Assembly (NCBI GenBank): GCA_021162285.1
Contig: JAGGYZ010000304.1
Location: forward strand, 1 to 18,559
DNA length: 18,559 nt
DNA from: Candidatus Fermentibacteraceae bacterium
GTDB lineage: Bacteria; Fermentibacterota; Fermentibacteria; Fermentibacterales; JCC-6
Direction: 5' to 3'
Positions 7,201 through 14,319 of the stretch are shown piece by piece. The notes under the pieces were generated by a model, which was not told the DNA's origin, searched no databases, and saw only the letters and a list, made by a program, of their open reading frames with translations. Position 1 is the first letter of the stretch. Every line of letters begins with the position of its first letter. The position numbers and the translations under genes are program-made.

Positions 7201-7845
7201 ACAATCGCCGTACATTACAGTCCAGCTAAAGAGGTTGGTGGAGACTACTACGATTTTTTCAGCCTTCCAGACGGGAATCTCGGTATGGCTGTAGCAGATG
7301 TTTCAGGTAAAGGTATTCCTGCAGCCCTTACCATGGCTGGCATGAAGGGCATTCTTGGGGCCAGCGTAAGAAGTTTGTTTGACATGAGTCAGATAATGAA
7401 AAGGGTAAACTCCGAGCTTACTGTGGAAGGGAACATAACCGGTCTGGTGGGGCTTTTTTACAGTGTTCTCGACACCAGGAATGGAACCCTTTCCTATTGC
7501 AATGCAGGTCACAATCCACCTCTCCTTGTTTCCAGAACTGGAGATGTCCGGTTTCTTGAAGACGGCGGTCTGCTTATGGGTGTTGTGAAGCATGCAGACT
7601 ACGAACACGGGACGGTACAGATGCATCCTGGAGATGTTCTTGTTATGTACACAGACGGAATTACTGAAACCATGGATGAAAACGATGTTGAGTTTGATGT
7701 TGCCGGGCTTACCGAAGCTGTTCTGGAATACAGAGACCTCAACGCGGAGCAGATAGTGTCAAGGATACTGAAAGCTATGAACGCCCATGGCCAGGGGCTG
7801 ACACAGGCCGACGACAGAACTCTTGTTGTGGTCAAGCACAGGTGA
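4231..7845 (+). CDS. P-loop NTPase / HEAT-like repeat / SpoIIE-type protein phosphatase fusion
   Basis: A 1204-residue multidomain protein with ATG 4231 preceded by GGAG. Residues 1-110 match no family I know. A P-loop NTPase follows: Walker A GPPGAGKTT at 175-183 and a likely Walker B AILFDID at 223-229. From about 420 to 950 the protein is helical, with repeated HEAT-like units that contain an xVR motif (near residues 527, 790, 823, 855, 889 and 924, for example DPAVRKAVA and DPSVRVQTVDAIEKL). The end (about 963-1204) is an RsbU/SpoIIE PP2C-type phosphatase. It opens with the linker ELSTARKIQMGLLP and carries the metal-binding Asp motifs GGDYYDF (D1005), DVSGKG (D1023), YTDGITE (D1142) and ADDRT (D1194/D1195). 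It should dephosphorylate the STAS protein encoded two genes upstream. The NTPase and repeats probably sense a ligand or partner. There is no membrane segment, so it is probably cytoplasmic. It is far longer than ordinary RsbU (about 335 residues). Confidence 0.88.
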   Translation: MAHSFELLVWTDSSVLAGGEDAVVVSETGKLRVPAWAEGMKLTVGAQVSKLDAALMLLGTEPSALARSRFFSLLRLGVPVGALVAGEPSFSEPVFAKLKEWDRCWSFQNQNHLVSIVHNSVQDWISGIKRAMTLYPSGEELIRSWNGVAGESVDGDSLIAASSIIRNRGFVCLSGPPGAGKTTLARLLLMEAADEGLVPIELIDKDIDSSLVEMKLRGPEDCAILFDIDSIRRMTLIHPLHLFHAAFTIILKSTDSRRRVVLTSSDPRISGLFSLFGDAHVELPSPETNRQWRVEQGQKALETFRGLDLLAKAELVLLSLFEPIVSETVFKSSLLEIWSRLHFLLRETFPSSEKLNEMYLDSRAYRGDSPFRRLKISGEIHLCSGDTIVLDAVDRGMTELSGAGSPLVRVVMETLLNGENLEQRRAGYNVAHMYRHLSSSEKSRLLFTASRETHVEGLNDFLAMLLADREAFDRAAEGLCRYILESGSVETRRALASSMGVPWLRKDHYFRDLVETASRDEDDRVRAGLLLSIDLWGNSGDPGGIIADLLEDPAPAVFRVVLFYIGRKFPHVSEREMNIVNAVLDRGDSTELMNLVIGLMNRQLGEFEEESCDLLWLLMQRLPRGGRSLVASNIGARIRFFGSTIRDTLFSNIPPDDIRTVAQCMLMNYKDLTQREKASLWKLISDNMPQSSEMAAMVLPYIRILDDSEQNELIRIVLSSEGYGAREALSQLLAGGRSDVAGIALDVTGVLMETGTVEERSRLPWFILWNRESVADHADELLKRLSRDSDPAVRKAVAMGIHRLGMTGKWDIALLSDLASDGKRSVRAAAGEALAEFSKPGEIPEKVRILAADGDPFVRTAVLRGISNSPFLKTDNRVEFYLKALDDSDPSVRVQTVDAIEKLDRLGSIPGLVEKITILLNDRSESVRSAVVRLVTSHPSITTSRELREKLPDLYLGRYARGDSLAEELSTARKIQMGLLPAEAPRYENYTIAVHYSPAKEVGGDYYDFFSLPDGNLGMAVADVSGKGIPAALTMAGMKGILGASVRSLFDMSQIMKRVNSELTVEGNITGLVGLFYSVLDTRNGTLSYCNAGHNPPLLVSRTGDVRFLEDGGLLMGVVKHADYEHGTVQMHPGDVLVMYTDGITETMDENDVEFDVAGLTEAVLEYRDLNAEQIVSRILKAMNAHGQGLTQADDRTLVVVKHR

Positions 7846-7858
7846 CGGGAGGCAGGCA

Positions 7859-8638
7859 GTGAAAACGCCTTTGTTTCTTCTTTCCGATTTTGGTTACTCC
7901 GATGGCTATGTTGCACAGATGAAAGCTGTGATTCTTTCTTTTTCCGGGTATGATACTCCGGTAATAGACATTACCCACTCTGTACTGCCCGGAAATATTC
8001 TGCACGGTGCGTACCATCTTCGTTCAACACTTCCCAGGCTTCCTGAAGGTTCAGTAACGCTTGCCGTTGTAGATCCCGGTGTGGGAAGCCGCAGGTTCGG
8101 GCTGGCCGCCCTGTGGCATGGCAGATTTGTTGTGGCTCCGGACAACGGACTGATATCCATGTTGTCTGGTTCCGTGAAGACATGGAAGCTTCCCGATCCT
8201 GAGCCCGGTTCTGCCCCTACTTTCCACGGTAGAGATGTTTTTGCTCCTGCGGCAGCCAGGCTTGCACTGGATCCAGGCTGGACTTCATTCCTTGCCCCTC
8301 TTGAACATCCGGTTCTGCTGGAAGAACCCCGGGCAGTGCCAGGGGAAAGCAGTCTCACCACAGTTGTTCTGCATGTAGATAACTTCGGTAACTGCGTTAC
8401 ATCCATAACCGAAGATGACCTCAATGGTTTTGTTCCTTCAGAGGTAATAACCGATTCGGGCAGCACTCCTGTTGTTCCGGTTGATTACTACAGCCAGGGA
8501 GCAGGCTCTCATGGTGCGGTGTTTCTCAGGGGCAGTCAGGGATTTTATGAGATAGCAGTTCCAGGAGCGTCTGCCGCGGAGAAACTGGGGCTTAACACTG
8601 GAGACACTGTCAGTCTCTACGGAAACTGGTCTTTATGA
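7859..8638 (+). CDS. SAM hydrolase (DUF62, SAM hydroxide adenosyltransferase)
   Basis: GTG 7859 is chosen as start because GGGAGG (7847-7852) sits six bases before it and the conserved fold begins immediately. The in-frame ATG at 7823 would overlap the upstream gene and lacks a good site. The 259-residue product shows the family motifs in order: LLSDFGYSDGYVAQMKAVI (D10, D15), VIDITH (35-40), VVDPGVGSRR (D72, R79), APDNG (93-97) and HGRD (H123). D72, R79 and H123 correspond to the Asp-Arg-His set conserved in characterised archaeal members, which cleave S-adenosylmethionine to adenosine and methionine. Halide-using relatives (SalL, FlA) share the fold, but the conserved triad argues for hydrolase. 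The stop overlaps the ATG of the GH57 gene. Its role here may be control of SAM levels; no substrate link to neighbours is evident. Confidence 0.88.
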   Translation: MKTPLFLLSDFGYSDGYVAQMKAVILSFSGYDTPVIDITHSVLPGNILHGAYHLRSTLPRLPEGSVTLAVVDPGVGSRRFGLAALWHGRFVVAPDNGLISMLSGSVKTWKLPDPEPGSAPTFHGRDVFAPAAARLALDPGWTSFLAPLEHPVLLEEPRAVPGESSLTTVVLHVDNFGNCVTSITEDDLNGFVPSEVITDSGSTPVVPVDYYSQGAGSHGAVFLRGSQGFYEIAVPGASAAEKLGLNTGDTVSLYGNWSL

Positions 8639-9762
8639 AGCACATAGGTTTTGTGCTTCACTTCTATCAGCCTCCCACACAGAACCCTGAAATCGTCAGA
8701 AAAATAGACAGGGAGTGCTACGGGCCACTGTTCCAGCTGTTGCTTGAAGCAGGTGCTGAATTTACCGTTAACATGAACTACTCTCTTACAGAGCAGCTGG
8801 CCACGTACTGCCCGGAGACCCTGAAGACAGCCTCAAAACTGTCAAACTGCACATTTACCACCAGTGGCGCATACCATCCCATTCTGCCTCTGATTCCCGC
8901 GAATGAAGCCAGAAGGCAGGTAGAGCTTAACACTGCAGGCAATGCGGATCTGATAGGGAAAGCTTTTCATCCTGAAGGTGTGTTTCCTCCGGAGATGGCT
9001 GTAAACATGGACACGGTAAAACTTTTCGGATCAATGGGGTACAGGTGGACAATAACCGATGATGTTCCATGGGTGTACTCCGGACAGGAGGTTCCCTCCT
9101 CGTGGATTCCGTCTGTGGATGGAACGGCGGTATTTCTTAGAAGCAACTACTGGTCGAACATGATTTCCTTCCACGGCGACAACGGCTCAAAGATGGCAGA
9201 CAGAATGGTTGAAGATCTGCATTCGTGGACTGGAGACGACGATTCGTATGTGGTGCTTGCGATGGATGGGGAAACCTTCGGTCATCACAGGGGTGGAGCT
9301 GTTGACAGTTTTCTCAAGCCATTTATTCAAAGAATGGAATCGCTCAGTGGAATCAGGATTTCTTCACTGAACAGAATACTGGAACAGTTCCCTGTAAGAG
9401 AAAGCAATATTCCCTCCGGCAGCTGGTCAACAACGGCAGGTGATCTCGATACAGGAGAGCCGTTTCCCCTGTGGAAACATTCGAAAAACGCCGATCACCA
9501 GGCCTACTGGAAGCTTGTTGACTTTGTTCTCGAAGAGTGCAGAAAGTCCAGCCCGGAAGGGGTTGCGGGTACAGTGGATAAGATGTTATACTCGTGCCCT
9601 GTGTGGTGGGCCTCACCGGGCCGTGAATCTTATTCACAGGTTCGAAGGGGCATTTTACTGGTAATAAAAGCCGCCCTGGAAGAAATTTCGGAAAGGGTGC
9701 TCCTTGACAGAGTTATGGAGCTTGCCGGGCAGATACCGGCCATGGCGCGAAAGGATAAATAA
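8635..9762 (+). CDS. Glycoside hydrolase family 57-like protein
   Basis: A 375-residue protein that opens with IGFVLHFYQPP, the H-x-H/Q-P N-terminal motif of GH57. The region NMNYSLTEQL is conserved motif 2. GVFPPEMAV carries the expected nucleophile Glu120, and AMDGETFGHH carries the acid/base Asp211 with Glu213. GH57 enzymes act on alpha-glucans (amylase, branching enzyme, amylopullulanase, 4-alpha-glucanotransferase) with retention. There is no signal peptide, so it should be cytoplasmic and could act on storage glycogen. At about 375 residues it is shorter than typical branching enzymes and amylases of the family (about 500 or more), so it may be a reduced hydrolase version. The ATG overlaps the SAM hydrolase stop (ATGA), and its TAA overlaps the next ATG (TAATG), so translation is coupled on both sides. 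The exact specificity is not readable. Confidence 0.85.
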   Translation: MKHIGFVLHFYQPPTQNPEIVRKIDRECYGPLFQLLLEAGAEFTVNMNYSLTEQLATYCPETLKTASKLSNCTFTTSGAYHPILPLIPANEARRQVELNTAGNADLIGKAFHPEGVFPPEMAVNMDTVKLFGSMGYRWTITDDVPWVYSGQEVPSSWIPSVDGTAVFLRSNYWSNMISFHGDNGSKMADRMVEDLHSWTGDDDSYVVLAMDGETFGHHRGGAVDSFLKPFIQRMESLSGIRISSLNRILEQFPVRESNIPSGSWSTTAGDLDTGEPFPLWKHSKNADHQAYWKLVDFVLEECRKSSPEGVAGTVDKMLYSCPVWWASPGRESYSQVRRGILLVIKAALEEISERVLLDRVMELAGQIPAMARKDK

Positions 9763-9962
9763 TGCCTAAGAAAGAAAGAACATTCGCAGCAAAGCTTGCC
9801 CACGAGACCCGTACTTCTCACAAAGAGATGTGTCCTGTCTGTGGCAAGGAAAAGGTTCCTGTGGTCTACATTGCAGCCAGAACCGGGCTGAAGAACACAT
9901 GGCGCCCGCAGCGTAGAAGAATCAAGATCTGTGACTGCAACAGAAAAGAGATCTACGGCTAA
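9762..9962 (+). CDS. Small zinc-ribbon-like protein of unknown function
   Basis: A 66-residue basic protein. ATG 9762 shares its A with the preceding TAA, so it is coupled to the GH57 gene. It has a CPVCGKEKVPVVYI knuckle (C24, C27) and a second pair C57-D-C59 near the end, joined by a strongly basic stretch WRPQRRRIKIC. Four Cys in two pairs suggest a single structural zinc, similar in size and charge to small ribosome-associated or nucleic-acid-binding zinc ribbons. The spacing CxC in the second pair is unusual. I do not recognise a named family. The next gene begins inside it (GTG 9931), so its translation is probably linked to that of the nucleotidyltransferase. Confidence 0.75.
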   Translation: MPKKERTFAAKLAHETRTSHKEMCPVCGKEKVPVVYIAARTGLKNTWRPQRRRIKICDCNRKEIYG

Positions 9963-10812
9963 GCAGCCTGGCAGCGGTATTCAGGGGGTTCTGTTCCTTA
10001 CTGCCGGTTACGGCACAAGAGCGGAACCCCTTTCTCTGTACCGCCCCAAAGCTCTGCTGCCATGGGGAGAAACCACACTGCTGGGTAATCTCGTAAATCA
10101 GTTTACATTTATTGAGCCTGAAGTTGTTGCCTGTAACGCGACAAAGTGTCCGGAACTGGTTTACCAGGAAGTACGCCGATGCTGGCCTGGAAGAACACAG
10201 ATGCTGTTTGAAGAGAAGCCGCTCGGGCTTCCGGGAACGCTTTCTGTGAACACAGAGATGTTCAAAGGTCACTGGATAATCTCAAACACCGACATGGTTC
10301 TCGATGTGCCTGTGCAGGAGATGGTTGAATTTCACCTTTCAACAGGTTCAAAGTGGACAGTTCTTACGGGCAGTTTCCCAGATTACGGTAACTACGGTTC
10401 ATTATCTATAAACGGGAATTCCAGACACTATCTGGGAGTTAGCATTGTTTCACCTGAAGTGGCCCGCATTGCCAGGAAAGAACAGCTTTCAACCGGGTTT
10501 TTTACATTGCTCCGCAGTGCTGCGGAAAGGGCGGGAATTTTCATCAATGAGTATTTTACCGAAAGAAACTGGCTGGATATGGGCAGCTTCCAGCTCATCA
10601 GAAAGCACCTGCTTCTGGAGGGAAGCTATATTCACCCATCGGCCCGCGTGCACAGAGATGCGAATCTTGAAGGCTTTTACTGGATAGGCAGTTCTTGTAT
10701 AATCTCCAGTAAGGCGCTGGTGCGGAATTCTGTTATGCTTGAAGGAGCGGTGCTTTTGCCCGGAGCGAGCCTTGTGAACGATATTGTACCGTGGTTTGTG
10801 AAAAGGGGTTGA
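9931..10812 (+). CDS. Sugar-1-phosphate nucleotidyltransferase (NTP_transferase family)
   Basis: A 293-residue enzyme with the N-terminal signature GVLFLTAGYGTRAEPLSL followed by RPKALLPWG (G26-x-G-T-R30 and P39-K40), which binds the NTP and the sugar phosphate. The metal-binding Asp lies in SNTDMVLD (D121). Residues about 232-285 contain hexapeptide-like strands (IHPSARVHRDANLEG, VMLEGAVLLPGASL) suggesting a short left-handed beta-helix tail, as in GDP-mannose and glucose-1-phosphate nucleotidyltransferases. The start GTG 9931 lies inside the zinc-ribbon gene and is the only plausible in-frame start. The adjacent AmgK-like kinase suggests an anomeric kinase plus uridylyltransferase route (AmgK-MurU type) that produces a UDP-sugar from a free hexosamine. 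MurU itself is about 220-230 residues without the tail, so the product could be another NDP-sugar. Confidence 0.87.
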   Translation: MTATEKRSTAKQPGSGIQGVLFLTAGYGTRAEPLSLYRPKALLPWGETTLLGNLVNQFTFIEPEVVACNATKCPELVYQEVRRCWPGRTQMLFEEKPLGLPGTLSVNTEMFKGHWIISNTDMVLDVPVQEMVEFHLSTGSKWTVLTGSFPDYGNYGSLSINGNSRHYLGVSIVSPEVARIARKEQLSTGFFTLLRSAAERAGIFINEYFTERNWLDMGSFQLIRKHLLLEGSYIHPSARVHRDANLEGFYWIGSSCIISSKALVRNSVMLEGAVLLPGASLVNDIVPWFVKRG

Positions 10813-10815
10813 TGT

Positions 10816-11826
10816 TTGACTGAACGGATGGAAGATGTTGCACGCTGGGTGAGCGAGCAGTACGGAACGGTCGATTCGATAGTTCCCATTGCAGGTGATG
10901 CGTCAGCCAGAGATTTTTACAGGGTAAAGCACAACGGCAGATCCGTGGTGGTTATGGACAGTTCCCGTACTCCTCTGTGGCCCTGGCTTGACATCTACAA
11001 CCTTCTGAAGGGAATGGATTTTCCACTTCCTGAGGTTCTGTTGAGCGATGAATCGCTTGGTTATGTAATTCAGGAAGATCTCGGAACCATCAGGCTTTGC
11101 GATATTGAAGATCAGGGCAGTTACCACAAATATCTCAATGAATCGCTGAGTCTGCTTCGCAGGCTCCAGCGTGAGATAACTCCCGAGATATCCAGTAACA
11201 GTATTTCAGGCAGAAGGTATTTCACACCGAGTTTTTTCATGGCCGAACTGGAGCAGACCCTCGAACACCTTTTCTTCAGGCTTTTAAGGGTTCCTGTGGA
11301 TGAACTGTCCGAGCTCCAGGTGCTTTTCCGGGAATTGTCTGAAAGAGCCATGGGATCGGGAATAACCTCTTTTACACACAGAGATTTTCATTCAGCAAAC
11401 CTGATGATTCACAAGGGAAAAGTACACATAATTGACTGGCAGGACGCAAGGTACGGGCCGCCTTGCTATGACCTGTCCAGTCTTCTGCGTGACAGTTACA
11501 GAGATTGTGGTGATGGCTGGAAGGGGCTTGCTTCGTCTTACATTCTTGGCATCAGCGGAGCTAACCTGTTCGAGTTCGTTTTCAGTGCCCTTCAGAGAAA
11601 TATGAAAGCTGTGGGTACATTTGCCTATCAGTACAGAGCTCTGGGTAAAGACAAGTATCTCAAATACATTCCACAGACCCTGCGTTACCTTGAAGACTAT
11701 TCGAAAGTGTGCCCTGCGGTAAAACCCACAGTAGACACAGTTATCAATCTTGTGGAAATGTACACCGGTGAAATTGATCTGAGATATTTCCGTGATTCAG
11801 ATTCCCCGGTGAAAATAAACCTGTAA
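10816..11826 (+). CDS. AmgK-like aminoglycoside-phosphotransferase-family sugar kinase
   Basis: A 336-residue kinase of the APH fold. The N lobe has GDASARDFYRVKHNGRSVVVMD, close to the GDASxRxYxR motif typical of AmgK, the MurNAc/GlcNAc anomeric kinase of cell-wall recycling. The catalytic loop is THRDFHSANLM (H188, D190, N195), and the metal-binding IDWQDARYGPPCYDLSSLLRD segment (D207) replaces the DFG of protein kinases, again as in AmgK. The TTG start at 10816 is three bases after the nucleotidyltransferase stop and has GGGG seven bases upstream; ATG 10828 is an in-frame alternative. The pairing with a sugar-1-phosphate nucleotidyltransferase immediately upstream supports a sugar-activating pathway. 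Substrate identity (MurNAc, GlcNAc or another free sugar) is inference. Confidence 0.85.
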   Translation: MTERMEDVARWVSEQYGTVDSIVPIAGDASARDFYRVKHNGRSVVVMDSSRTPLWPWLDIYNLLKGMDFPLPEVLLSDESLGYVIQEDLGTIRLCDIEDQGSYHKYLNESLSLLRRLQREITPEISSNSISGRRYFTPSFFMAELEQTLEHLFFRLLRVPVDELSELQVLFRELSERAMGSGITSFTHRDFHSANLMIHKGKVHIIDWQDARYGPPCYDLSSLLRDSYRDCGDGWKGLASSYILGISGANLFEFVFSALQRNMKAVGTFAYQYRALGKDKYLKYIPQTLRYLEDYSKVCPAVKPTVDTVINLVEMYTGEIDLRYFRDSDSPVKINL

Positions 11827-11842
11827 AATTGAAAGAGGAGAA

Positions 11843-12832
11843 ATGCAGAGAATCCTGACCGGGGACAGGCCAACCGGCCCCCTTCATCTGGGACATTTTG
11901 TTGGTTCCCTGAGAAACAGAGTAAAGCTTCAGAACCAGTACGAAACATACATTATTGTAGCAGACATACAGGCACTTACCACCCACTGGGAGACACCGGA
12001 GCTCATCAGAACAAATGTACGGGAAGTTACCCTTGATAACATTGCAGCAGGGCTTGACCCTGAAAAAGTAAGCATTTTTGTTCAGAGTATGGTTCCCCAG
12101 ATCGCCGAACTCACTGTTCTGTTCGGGCTTTATACATCTGTGAGCCGTCTGAAGCACAATCCCACAATAAAGACAGAAGCAAAACAGTACGGGTTTACAG
12201 ACATGACCTACGGTTTTCTGGGATACCCGGTAAGCCAGGCAGCAGACATTCTTTTCTGTCGGGCGAATCTTGTTCCTGTTGGTGAAGATCAGCTTCCTCA
12301 TGTTGAGGTTACAAGGTTTGTCGCCAGAAGGTTCAACGAGCTTTACGGTGAAGTATTTCCTGAACCCAGAGCCATGGTCAGTGAAATTTCCAGGCTTATA
12401 GGTCTTGACGGGAACACCAAGATGAGCAAGTCTCTTGGGAATGCTATATACCTGAAGGATGAACCTGCGGAGATAAAGAAAAAGGTGATGAGTGCGGTAA
12501 CAGACCCTGCCCGTATTCACAGAACAGATCCCGGGCATCCGGAGATATGTACGATCTTTGCCTACCACAAGGCATTCAATTCATCAGAGGTGCCGGAGAT
12601 CGAGAGTTCCTGCAGAAAGGGAACCATCGGCTGTGTGGCATGCAAGAAGAACCTGATCAACAAACTTGAGGAAACCCTCGCACCCATAAGGGAACGAAGG
12701 GTTCGGTTTGACAAACCTGGTGTTGTTGAAGACATTCTTTTTGAAGGAACAAACAGGGCCATAAAGGCAGGAGAAAAAACCATGGGTCTGGCAAGAGAAG
12801 CCATGCACACCGATTACTGGAAAGAGAGCTAG
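11843..12832 (+). CDS. trpS: Tryptophanyl-tRNA synthetase
   Basis: A 329-residue class I synthetase of the expected bacterial length. It charges tRNA-Trp in the cytoplasm. The HIGH-equivalent motif is TGPLHLGHFVGSL (residues 11-23). The KMSKS loop is intact (193-197, in GNTKMSKSLGNAI). The characteristic tRNA/Trp-site segments HNPTIKTE, FLGYPVSQAADIL and VPVGEDQLPHVE are present. The C-terminal GCVACKKNL segment is usual for this family. ATG 11843 has a strong AGAGGAGAA ribosome binding site. It lies 16 bases after the kinase gene and five bases before cysS, so the two synthetases are very likely cotranscribed. I see no T-box or other leader regulatory structure upstream; the gap is too short. 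Confidence 0.97.
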   Translation: MQRILTGDRPTGPLHLGHFVGSLRNRVKLQNQYETYIIVADIQALTTHWETPELIRTNVREVTLDNIAAGLDPEKVSIFVQSMVPQIAELTVLFGLYTSVSRLKHNPTIKTEAKQYGFTDMTYGFLGYPVSQAADILFCRANLVPVGEDQLPHVEVTRFVARRFNELYGEVFPEPRAMVSEISRLIGLDGNTKMSKSLGNAIYLKDEPAEIKKKVMSAVTDPARIHRTDPGHPEICTIFAYHKAFNSSEVPEIESSCRKGTIGCVACKKNLINKLEETLAPIRERRVRFDKPGVVEDILFEGTNRAIKAGEKTMGLAREAMHTDYWKES

Positions 12833-12837
12833 CTGAT

Positions 12838-14262
12838 ATGCTTTCCCTTTACAATACTTTGAACAGAAAGAAACAGGAGTTCCTTCCCCAGGAACCGCCG
12901 TTTGTAAGCATCTATGTATGCGGCCCCACTGTGTACGGACACAGCCATCTGGGGCACGGTAAGAGCTATGTCAGTTTTGATGTTCTTATCAGGTACCTGA
13001 GGTACCTTGATTACAAAGTAAGGTATGTACAGAACATCACCGATGTGGGGCATCTTACAGATGATGCCGATGCCGGCGAAGACAAACTTCAGAAACAGGC
13101 TCTGCTGGAAAAGCTTGAGCCTATGGAAATAGCAGAGAAATACACAGCCAGCTATTTTCACGACATGGATCTTCTCGGCAATCTCAGACCGGACATCTCA
13201 CCAAGGGCAAGCGGACACATCCCGGAACAGATTGAGCTTGTAAAAACTCTGCTTGAGAAAGGTCACGCATACCAGGCAGGCGGGAATATCTACTTTGATG
13301 TTTCATCTTTTCCTGAATACGGAAGACTCAGTGGAAGAACAGCAGACGATCAGAGAAGCGGTACCCGTATCTCCACAGCAGGCGACAAACGGAATCCCCG
13401 TGACTTTGCCCTCTGGAAGGATGCAGGGGAAGATCACATACTGAAGTGGAAAAGCCCCTGGGGCTGGGGATATCCCGGCTGGCACCTTGAGTGTTCGGCG
13501 ATGTCCATGAGGTATCTGGGAGAGACTCTTGACATACACGGCGGTGGTGTTGAAAATGTTTTTCCACACCATGAGTGCGAGATTGCCCAGTCAACTGCTG
13601 CAACAGGCAAGCAGTTTGTAAGGTACTGGGTACACAACAACATGGTTACCGTAGACGGCAGAAAGATGGGCAAGAGTCTTGGAAACTTCACCCTTCTCCG
13701 CGACCTGTTCCAGCGGTGGGACCCGATGGTGGTAAGGTTGTACATACTCAGGAGCCACTACAGAAGCCCGCTTGATTTTTCTGACCAGGGGCTGGCCGGT
13801 GCAAAGAGCGGTCTTGAAAGGCTTGTTACCTTCAGGTCCAGGCTTGGCAGCGCCGAATCAGGAATTCCTTTACTGGGCGTAAAAGAGCTTGTGAACAAGA
13901 CGGAAACAGAGTTCAGAAAAGCTATGGATGACGACCTGAATACCCCATCGGCACTTGCTGTTCTGTTCGAGTTCGTGAGGGCGGGAAACATTCTTCTTGA
14001 AGGCAGCGTCCCAGAGGCTGACAAGTTTGTGATGGCCGGTCTTCTTGACAGCCTGGCTACCGGCGTTCTGGGTGTTGAGCTGGTTTCGGAGAGCACCGGA
14101 GGGTCAACACAAGACCTGTGCAGCATTCTCGGAGAGCTCAGAGGATACCTCAGAAAGAACAAACTGTTCCAGGAGGCGGACAAGCTCAGAGACGACCTGG
14201 CAGATGCCGGGTACTCTGTGCGCGATCTGCCAGGCGGAGACAGTGAGGTTACGCCAGTGTAG
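12838..14262 (+). CDS. cysS: Cysteinyl-tRNA synthetase
   Basis: A 474-residue class I synthetase of full length. It charges tRNA-Cys, whose gene (anticodon GCA) is also in this window. The start shows YVCGPTVYGHSHLGHGKSY, containing the HIGH-equivalent and C28. The zinc ligands match the known set C28, C219 (WHLECSAM), H244 and E248 (HHECE). The signature loop is KMGKSLGN (276-280), with Gly in place of the first Ser of KMSKS. The C-terminal helical anticodon-binding region includes DDDLNTPSAL, typical of the family. The gene begins five bases after trpS. Confidence 0.97.
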   Translation: MLSLYNTLNRKKQEFLPQEPPFVSIYVCGPTVYGHSHLGHGKSYVSFDVLIRYLRYLDYKVRYVQNITDVGHLTDDADAGEDKLQKQALLEKLEPMEIAEKYTASYFHDMDLLGNLRPDISPRASGHIPEQIELVKTLLEKGHAYQAGGNIYFDVSSFPEYGRLSGRTADDQRSGTRISTAGDKRNPRDFALWKDAGEDHILKWKSPWGWGYPGWHLECSAMSMRYLGETLDIHGGGVENVFPHHECEIAQSTAATGKQFVRYWVHNNMVTVDGRKMGKSLGNFTLLRDLFQRWDPMVVRLYILRSHYRSPLDFSDQGLAGAKSGLERLVTFRSRLGSAESGIPLLGVKELVNKTETEFRKAMDDDLNTPSALAVLFEFVRAGNILLEGSVPEADKFVMAGLLDSLATGVLGVELVSESTGGSTQDLCSILGELRGYLRKNKLFQEADKLRDDLADAGYSVRDLPGGDSEVTPV

Positions 14263-14319
14263 TAAATGGAACAAACTTCGTACCTGAACTGTATCACTTA
14301 CAGAGAGAGGAGGTGCGAA

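Noticed and set aside
7823..7858. Earlier ATG start for the SAM hydrolase
   Set aside because: It overlaps the end of the phosphatase gene and lacks a ribosome binding site, while GTG 7859 has GGGAGG at ideal spacing and begins at the conserved fold.
7906..8466. A 186-residue open frame on the - strand opposite the SAM hydrolase gene
   Set aside because: The + strand carries all family motifs; the antisense translation is Ser/Arg/Pro-rich shadow sequence.
11744..12568. A 274-residue open frame on the - strand opposite trpS
   Set aside because: Fully antisense to a synthetase with intact HIGH and KMSKS motifs; no ribosome binding site and no motif.
13758..14297. A 179-residue open frame on the - strand opposite cysS
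   Set aside because: Shadow of the conserved synthetase; Ser- and Arg-rich without recognisable domain.
14266..14319. Earlier ATG start for the TonB-like protein
   Set aside because: No ribosome binding site before 14266, and the added residues would precede a normal membrane anchor; GTG 14320 has a full AGGAGGT.
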